A DNA stretch of 64,000 nucleotides, from the NCBI GenBank assembly GCA_007922225.1, contig ML679966.1, forward strand, positions 54,618,742 to 54,682,741, in the 5' to 3' direction. The notes under the pieces were generated by a model. The model was not told the DNA's origin, made no database searches, and worked only from the letters and a program-made list of their open reading frames with translations. Both the position numbers and the translations under genes were made by a program. Below are positions 57,584-64,000 of the stretch, piece after piece. This stretch comes from Emydura subglobosa. Taxonomy: Eukaryota; Chordata; Testudines; Chelidae. Within the stretch, counting starts at the first letter, position 1; every line of letters begins with the position of its first letter.

Positions 57584-58750
57584 TCTTCTACTGAACCCAA
57601 TGGACAATGGAGCACACACATGACCTACATGATGCACTTTAGGCCAAGTCTGCAGCTGGGATAATCAACATATCTCCATTAGCTATGTCAATTTACAACA
57701 CCTGAGAATCTGATTCAATGTCTCAGGGTTGTTCCTATAACACTACCTCATATGCAAAAAAAAAAAAAAAAAAAGCCAGTGTGTCTGACTGCTTTCAGTT
57801 TGAAGAGACTCCAAACAACAGAGTGAAAGATTGAGGTGTCATTACAGGTGTGAAAAGGCAAGTTGCTGCTAGTCTGATTTCATAGATCTGGACACAAATG
57901 TACTTCTTTGAAAAGAAGAAAGGTAACAAAAGAGCAATAAAACCAAGATGAACTAATTCAAAAGATATAAAAGTTTTCATTACAGACCCCTGAAAAGAAA
58001 CTATATAGAAATGTGCTGTAGCACATGCAGCAGGTATCCTCCCTTTATGCACTCATAGTTATACCTTCATATTGTAGTGACAATACATTGGAACTGCTTT
58101 ACTGTTGTTAGCACAGTAGAACAGCACAGCTAAAGGTGTGAGCTGGATTTTCTTCCTCCTTGTGCATCATCAACAAGATTGCTTACCAAGTTCCAGCCCA
58201 TTTCATCTGTGCAAATCCACTGAAGGCAATGGGAGTTTGCATAAGGATAACTTACTGCAAAACTTGCCTGAGGAACCTGGGTGGTCTGCAGGAAGTAAAG
58301 AACCCAGCTAGACTTTCAGAGCCTCAGGTAAGTTTGCAAGGCTGGCAGCAAGAAAAAAATCTCTTTACTTGTAAACTGAGTATGTTTGGGGCATCATCCT
58401 CATCTGGGTCTAGCATGTGTCACAGTAGCCACAGGGCTGCTATAATTTTATATGCTGGCTGAATTGATTCCCTTAGGACTGTTTTGCCAGCTGGGGATCA
58501 GCAGATTGCATCATGGTCTGGTCCTACCCCATATAGTCCCCAGAAGGTCCTCTCTACCCCCAGCTGGCTCCATCACATCCCTGCTTTGGGGTACCAAGGC
58601 GTAAGGGCTGAAGTAAAGATGCCCCATTAGGGCAAGGATTCCCTAGTGCTGAAAAAAATGTTCAGTTGCCCCATTAGGACAGGTTTAACACTATCTAAAA
58701 ATGCCCTGGTGGTGCAAATTGAATTTAGTAGCACCAGGGTTTGGGTACTT
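57584..58750. other. Mostly unique DNA with a 19-A run
   Basis: An uninterrupted poly-A lies at 57756-57774 with no recognisable retrocopy immediately upstream. No gene. Confidence 0.4.
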
Positions 58751-58761
58751 GATGTAAAAAT

Positions 58762-59065
58762 TGGGGTTGTCAATCAACCACAGTTAACTCAAGCGATTAA
58801 CTCAAAATAAATTAACTCAATTAAAAATTAATCTGAATTAATCACAGTTTTAATTGCACCATTAAACAATAATAGAATACCAATTTAAATTTATTATAAA
58901 TATTTGTAATTGAAATCAATATATTTGAAAATGTAGAAAACATCCAAAATATTTAAATAAATAGTATTCTATTGTTTAACAGTGTGATTAAAACTGTGAT
59001 TAATCACGATTATATTTTTACATTCATGATTAATCACAATTTTTTTTAATCATTTGACAACACTA
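58762..59065. mobile_element. hAT-type palindromic MITE with perfect 8-bp target duplication
   Basis: The element starts TGGGGTTGTCAA and its right-end complement starts TAGTGTTGTCAA. Both sides carry GTAAAAAT (58754-58761 and 59066-59073). Nearly the whole 304 bases form one inverted repeat: for example, attaatcacagttttaat on the left pairs with attaaaactgtgattaat on the right. It is over 75% A+T. TIR length, start and 8-bp duplication indicate the hAT superfamily. No transposase remains. Confidence 0.9.
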
Positions 59066-59073
59066 GTAAAAAT

Positions 59074-60020
59074 CATTAAGACATGGTAGCGATGGAGTCC
59101 ACAATACTATTTTTTCATTGTCACTTTTTCTACTAGGATCACATGCTGAAGATTAAAACAAAGTTCAAATAAAAGCAAATGAGACTGGGGGTGGGTGGGC
59201 CGTGGCTTCTTTTACCTGAGACTAGAGTTTAATTTTAAATATGGGAACTCTCAACATTTCAGACAATTTATTTGAATTCAGTCATCTGGGGTATAAATAT
59301 GAATATATACAGTAGTTATATTTGTTTTGGGATTTTTATTTTAACTTTCATGATACTGGTTGAGTTTGTGGTGAAGATAGAGGTATCCATGGAAACTGTA
59401 CAGTAATTCATAGAGTAGAACTGTATAGTGGTTCTAAACCAAAAATATGTTTTACCAAGAAAATCAGTACTACTTTTTCGTGTCAGATTGTCACACAGTT
59501 AATGTTTGTTCCTTTTATATGATGATGATTTGAGCTCTTTCAAGGCAGACAGGATTGTTTGGTGTTTTGTGATTTAAAACATCAATAAAAAGTAAACTTT
59601 CATAAAGTGCGTAGCATGCCAAAATAAATCATAGTCAGAAAATGGATTTTGATGTGAACTACCCATAATGCTCTACTAAAACTGCTTTGAATAATGTTTA
59701 TTTTTATTAATTAGAAGGTAGTAGCTCTTTCATTTGTACTTCTATACTCCAGTAGGGATGTAAGTGAGGTAGATAGAAGGAGGATTCATCTTTTGGGATA
59801 TTTCCAGACTAGAGTTTCTAGAAGCTCCTGTTTTTTAACATGAGTTGATTGCCATTTAACAAAATTTAACTGACACTTTTGCAGATGCTCAGTCTAGGGT
59901 AAACCACAGATGTTTGTGTCCTAGAACAAATGCTGTGAAGTATCTGGTCTAGTATTTATAAATGTATTAGATAATTCAAGTTAATGGGCAATCAGTTAAC
60001 TCAAGACTTAGTCTTGATAT
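59074..60020. other. Unique AT-rich DNA, no gene seen
   Basis: Nothing recognised. Confidence 0.4.
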
Positions 60021-60021
60021 A

Positions 60022-60108
60022 CTATTAGAGCACAGGATTTGAAGTTAAGAGCCTAGGTTCTATTTTCAGCTCTTGACAGACCACCTGTGTGACCTTGGGC
60101 AAGTCATT
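60022..60108 (+). mobile_element. MIR-like SINE fragment
   Basis: agcctaggttctattttcag, ctcttgacagaccacctgtg and tgaccttgggcaagtcattg give the conserved MIR/CORE-SINE central order. The tRNA-like head and the tail are not recognisable. Confidence 0.75.
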
Positions 60109-60109
60109 G

Positions 60110-61160
60110 AGACGCCATTTTAAAAAATGTCCTCCTTTTCGCTTTCATTTGGAAATGAATTTCAGCTAGAAATCTGTGTACTCAACCAAGCTTTCCAAAA
60201 GGTCAGAGTGATTAGATGTGTTTCAGAGTGGGGGCTGAGAGTTTGAGGAGGTTATTTATTTCATATGAACACTCTGGTTTTAACTTTGAATTTGGGAGAT
60301 GCAAAACTGATTTTTTGTTTGTTTTTGTGCCTGATAGCATGTTCTGATATTTCTAGTTTACTAGTAAAATAAAAAAAAAAACCCACTTCCTTAGCATAAA
60401 CTTTCCCTATTTCAGAATTGACCCTGTACCTTAAACCTCAATAAAATTTTTGAACTAATTTTCATTTAAAGTTTCTAGGACTTTTGAGAGAGTTCAAAAA
60501 TGCCTTTAAAACATTTTTTCCATAACCTAAAATGAACTCCTGTTTTTTTTCTGAGATCCAGGACTCAAATAGCTTTTCCAAATCACATTAAATGTGGGCA
60601 AAATAAATTCTTCTGACATAATCCACACATGCAAGGTTTTTTGAGAATTTTAAGAGGAGGTACAACTGATTTTATAATACAAAGCAGATCTCACCTTTAA
60701 TAATTAAGATACTGCCATGTCTCCATGATAAAATCTTTTGTCAATCAGTGTTCTACCATAATTTCTTATTTTCATTGAAACAGCAGGTAAAATCTTATTT
60801 ATAGCATGGCAAAGCCTTTTGATACCATCAGCGTTTAACAGTCTGCAACGGAGAACTGCAAAAGAAATTATAACCTGTCGCTTGACACTCACACTATTTT
60901 CATTTTGTATTTTTAGTACTTTTCAGTGGGATTATTGTGTTTAAATAAGCAGACAACCATCCTAATGCAGATATCCAGTCCATTTAAGGACTGATTTAAA
61001 TGTTTGTGATTGAACAAAGCACATATTGTAGTCAAATCAGACACTGTGGCTAACATTTTAAAGCAACCTAGGAGAATTAGGTATATATCGTCCATTACTT
61101 TCTATGGCATATTTTTCTGTCTATTTCCCTAGAATGTTTTGAAAATTTGAACGTCTAGCT
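60110..61160. other. Unique AT-rich DNA, no gene seen
   Basis: Short chance frames only. Confidence 0.4.
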
Positions 61161-61164
61161 CAAA

Positions 61165-61840
61165 AATATTGTTGGTTACTGTTGCCAGGTATGTCCACCC
61201 TGTCTGTCTTTGGGGCAGATTTGAGAATGTGGTGGCCCCAGGGTTAGAGCTCGCACATCTGTCCTTGATCTCAAGACAGTGGCCCAACAGCCAGAGTCAA
61301 GGTGACTGCCTGGGGGATCAGGCCCGGCAGCCAGAATCAGGGGGCTCCTACCAGGGGTGTGATGGCCAGGGTAGGGGGACCCAGCCCCACCCTACACCTA
61401 CAGGTCCCAGCCAAGGTTGCTCATCACTGAGTCAGTGGGGAATCCATCCGCAACACACTGACTCTTACTGGCAATCTCAGATGTCTCCCCCTTCCCTGGG
61501 CTGTGTCCAACCTTGTCTCATGATGTGGTAGTCCACAGGTCATGAGGGCTTCCGGGCTCCTCAGCGCATGTAGTCCTCCAAGACTCTGACTCCAGTCAAG
61601 GGTCTGGACAGCCTGGATATCCTGTCTGGTTCTCTGGTCCTCTCGTTGTCTCTGGTAAGGGCTGCAGTGGTTCCTGGGCTAGAACCTCCAGCAAACATCC
61701 TTTCTCCTTGGCAGTCCTCTTGAATGAGCTGGGCTTTTATAATGTGGCAGCAGTTGGAGCATGCCCAGCATGGTCAGGTGGGTGAGACTTCTGTCACCCC
61801 TCAGTGGTGTACCAAGGGGTCACAGAGGGGGACCTCGACC
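61165..61840 (-). mobile_element. GC-rich repeat related to the unit at 4160-5132
   Basis: The complement of 61365-61480 follows the same order as 4800-4920 (gagtcag(c/t)gt(c/g)ttgcgg(t/a)tgga, then cc(g/a)ctgactc, then ggctgggac). This is therefore another, inverted copy of the same dispersed family, with different flanking sequence. No retroelement protein is readable. It abuts the hairpin array. Confidence 0.45.
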
Positions 61841-61841
61841 C

Positions 61842-62425
61842 CGGCACCAGGCTGGCCCTTCACCAATGCGCAGGAGGCAGGGGGCGCAGGAGGCTCTGAG
61901 GGGCCCCTCAGCACCTCCCCTTTGCGCATCATGAAGGGCCAGTCTGGTGCCCTCCCCAGGCCGGGGTAGTGAGACCACCTCGTACAAACTGGTGCCAGGC
62001 TGCGGGGCAGGAGTGGCAGGTAAGTGCGGGGGGCATGCCAGGTCAGCCCTTCACAATGGGCAGGGGGCGCAGGAGGCTGAGGGCCGCAGAACATCCTGTG
62101 GCCCCCACCCCCTGCACGTTGTGAAGGGCTGGCCCATTGCCCCCCAGGCCAGAAGTGTGAGGCCGCCTTATCCGAGCTGGCTCTGGGCTGCTGGGCTGGA
62201 GCGGTGGGTAAGCTCTGGGCCAGCCCTTCACAATGGGCAAGGGATGGGAGGCGCAGGAAGCTCTGAAGGGCACCCCTCAGTGCCTCCCCCCATGCATCAT
62301 GAAAGGCTCACCCAGTCCCCCTCCCCAGGCAGGGGAGTGAGGCTGCCCTGTCAGGTGCCAGGCTGTGGGACTGCAGCAGGAGATGCGGGCGCCATGCGGT
62401 GGGTAAGTGCAGGGACTGGAGGCAG
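61842..62425. repeat. Tandem array of three GC-rich hairpin units
   Basis: Three imperfect direct repeats of about 180-190 bases, each containing its own inverted repeat: (1) 61842-61952, ggctggcccttca against tgaagggccagtc; (2) 62041-62142, cagcccttcacaatgggc against gttgtgaagggctggccc; (3) 62217-62314, cagcccttcacaatgggc against catgaaaggctcaccc. The linkers are also related to each other (gtgag(a/g)cc(a/g)cc, then gcagg(t/a)). Long open frames across it are compositional. Confidence 0.8.
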
Positions 62426-63670
62426 TGGATCCAAACCTGCATTTGCGCCCCCCAAACCTCATGCCCCCCCACAGGTACAGACCGCCCCTCCCCGGGGCAG
62501 CTGGGGGGTGGCACCAGGATCCTTCCTGTCCTGCACGGGAGGGGTGGGAGGCCTGGGAGGGGGCACAAATGTAGGCTTGGCCCCCAGGTGCCGGAATCCC
62601 ACCATATGCCACTGTCACCCATAGTGTATGGTTAACCTTTTTGTGGCCAGTGTGGGATATGTCCTCTCCGTCACAGTTACCCTTGGCTAAAGCCCATTAT
62701 TTCTTCTTTACCCACTGGTTTTGCACTGGTACAACTTCGTGAGCTTTACTGGAATTATTCCTCATGTACACTAGTGTAAAAGAAAAGAGAACAGGTCCTA
62801 ATAATCCAATGATTTAGATCTTGATTCAAATATGTTAGTCAAACAAGACAAATGTTCTGAAATTGAGCTTTTTTACTGGTCTACAATTTGTTTTGTGTAG
62901 TAGATTAACTCTATAAGAACTCTAAATGAATGGTAATTCAGTAGTGTGAAAAGCAAAACTTCACTGAACTAAAATTCAATAAGTTCACAGTCTCAGTTTT
63001 CACACATTATGGTCCCATATTGTCAAGCCCAATCCATTCATTAAAATGAATCAGTCTCTTTGTTATGGACTTTGTAACAAAAGAAAATCTAACAAACAAA
63101 TCAGTGTAATTTATCATCTATAAATATGTGATATTAAAAAAATCCACAAACTTTATTTATCCTTTCTCAGATACAGGAAGTTATTAAATAATTCTTCACT
63201 TGCAATCCTTTAACAATCACTGACAAACCAGCAGTTCAATGTCAAATGAACAGATGTCATTTGGCTTGCTTATTTCTAATGTCTCCACGGGTTTGGCCAT
63301 CTTTTATACCAAGTCACATTTCTCTTGTAGGTGATCAGCATTAAGATTCCTATGCAAAATATGCATCCATCATTAATGTAGTTCCTTTGTTCCCCACACT
63401 TTGCTGAAGCTTCTGTTATAATCAATTGGCTAGTTCATACTATAAACATATTTTGTATATATAGAATAATTTAGATGTATCCGTGGAGGTTGACATTTTT
63501 TTATTTAAAAAAAAAAAACTTGCATATTAAAGTGATGTATTTTAGAAATATTATTCATTCATTGCTAGATAGACACTAAATGTAAAGCTACATTGTTTCT
63601 TTCCTTTCAGTTGTGAGTAAGGGGTAGGACATAGCTGTTACACCCCAGGAGCAGCCAGAGACGGAACTAT
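62426..63670. other. GC-rich to 62625, then unique AT-rich DNA
   Basis: 62426-62625 continues the GC-rich island. After that, no gene or clear repeat is seen. A poly-A lies near 63508. Confidence 0.4.
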
Positions 63671-63675
63671 AACTA

Positions 63676-63980
63676 AGGCTTGGTGTACACGTACCTCCGT
63701 GATTCGGCAGCAGTCAATTGGAGTTACGCAAAGTATGCAAAGAACTTGCATAACTCCCTTCGACTGCTGTGCTTCTCTTCTATGCGCTGTCTTCACTGCA
63801 CTGCGCCAACGGGAACTGTGTTCCCGTCGATGCAGCGCTACACCACTTTTGGGGGTGGATTAATAACATTGACTTCTGGATCGACTGAGCAGGTCTTCAC
63901 TCAGTCGTTCCAGATAAGTCGATTTGAAGGCGGCAACTTTGCCATCGTCAATGTAGACAAACCTTACAGTAAATCAGGAG
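63676..63980. mobile_element. MITE-like element with imperfect terminal inverted repeats
   Basis: Left aaggcttggtgtacacg and right-end complement aaggtttgtctacattgacg match imperfectly. The ~300-base interior is unlike its flanks. It resembles hAT-type MITEs in termini and size, but I could not identify a target duplication. The element lies at the window edge. Confidence 0.5.
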
Positions 63981-64000
63981 TTATTTCATGAGGTCAGTGG

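Noticed and set aside
57756..57774. Poly-A run as the tail of a processed pseudogene
   Set aside because: No coding or SINE-like sequence was recognised immediately upstream and no flanking duplication was seen.
61947..62624. 225-codon plus-strand open frame
   Set aside because: It runs straight through three tandem hairpin units with no protein repeat periodicity or family motif. It is compositional.
1..64000. CRISPR arrays, operons, tRNA genes, tRNA-headed SINEs
   Set aside because: No regularly spaced identical repeats, no cloverleaf and no polymerase III A/B-box pair were recognised. The genome is eukaryotic.

Overview
This 64 kb window reads as a gene-poor, repeat-rich stretch of a vertebrate nuclear genome. 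I found no host protein-coding exon, rRNA or tRNA that I can defend. The repeat mix is many CR1 LINE copies, a tyrosine-recombinase (DIRS-type) retrotransposon, a Penelope-like element, an RTE-like LINE, a Ty3/gypsy relic, ERV-type LTRs and hAT-type MITEs. That mix fits a sauropsid, most probably a turtle; a crocodilian is the main alternative. This is inferred from repeat content, not from a diagnostic gene.

Layout. 1-9 kb: unique AT-rich DNA, a minus-strand CR1 (1251-3195) interrupted by a GC-rich insertion with a strong inverted repeat, an LTR-retrotransposon-like unit with a TATA box and 36-bp end repeats (4160-5132), and a foldback element (8691-9256). 9-24 kb: two LTR-like segments, CR1 tails, a long unique stretch holding a cluster of TGACA sites (16.9-17.2 kb), and a second minus-strand CR1 carrying a 767-bp solo LTR with a 5-bp target duplication (20668-21434). 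24-31 kb: a trihelix (Myb/SANT-like) pseudogene, a decayed Ty3/gypsy integrase, and the longest CR1 copy (27640-30247).

The centrepiece is a nearly complete DIRS retrotransposon at 35147-41842. It has inverted terminal repeats of about 180 bp, the right one with a longer outer extension. It carries a gag-like protein with paired cysteines and a long Arg-Ser domain, reverse transcriptase (YLDD), RNase H, the DIRS methyltransferase-like domain, and a tyrosine recombinase with R...HxxR...Y. An internal complementary region (41494-41594) is the reverse complement of the joined element ends. Each reading frame is broken by a few stops or frameshifts, so this copy is dead but recognisable end to end. 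It sits inside an older LTR-like repeat without a target duplication.

43-51 kb is a nested graveyard. A minus-strand RTE-like LINE is split into three blocks by a Penelope-like element and an LTR-like segment, and two further LTR-like segments follow. 54-64 kb holds a CR1 fragment with a GC-rich foldback, a second solo LTR with a perfect 5-bp duplication (54996-55952), two CR1 tails, a hAT MITE with a perfect 8-bp duplication (58762-59065), a MIR-like SINE, a tandem array of GC-rich hairpins (61842-62425) and a MITE at the right edge. Nothing here forms a host pathway. The working units are mobile elements, and the nesting order gives their relative ages.
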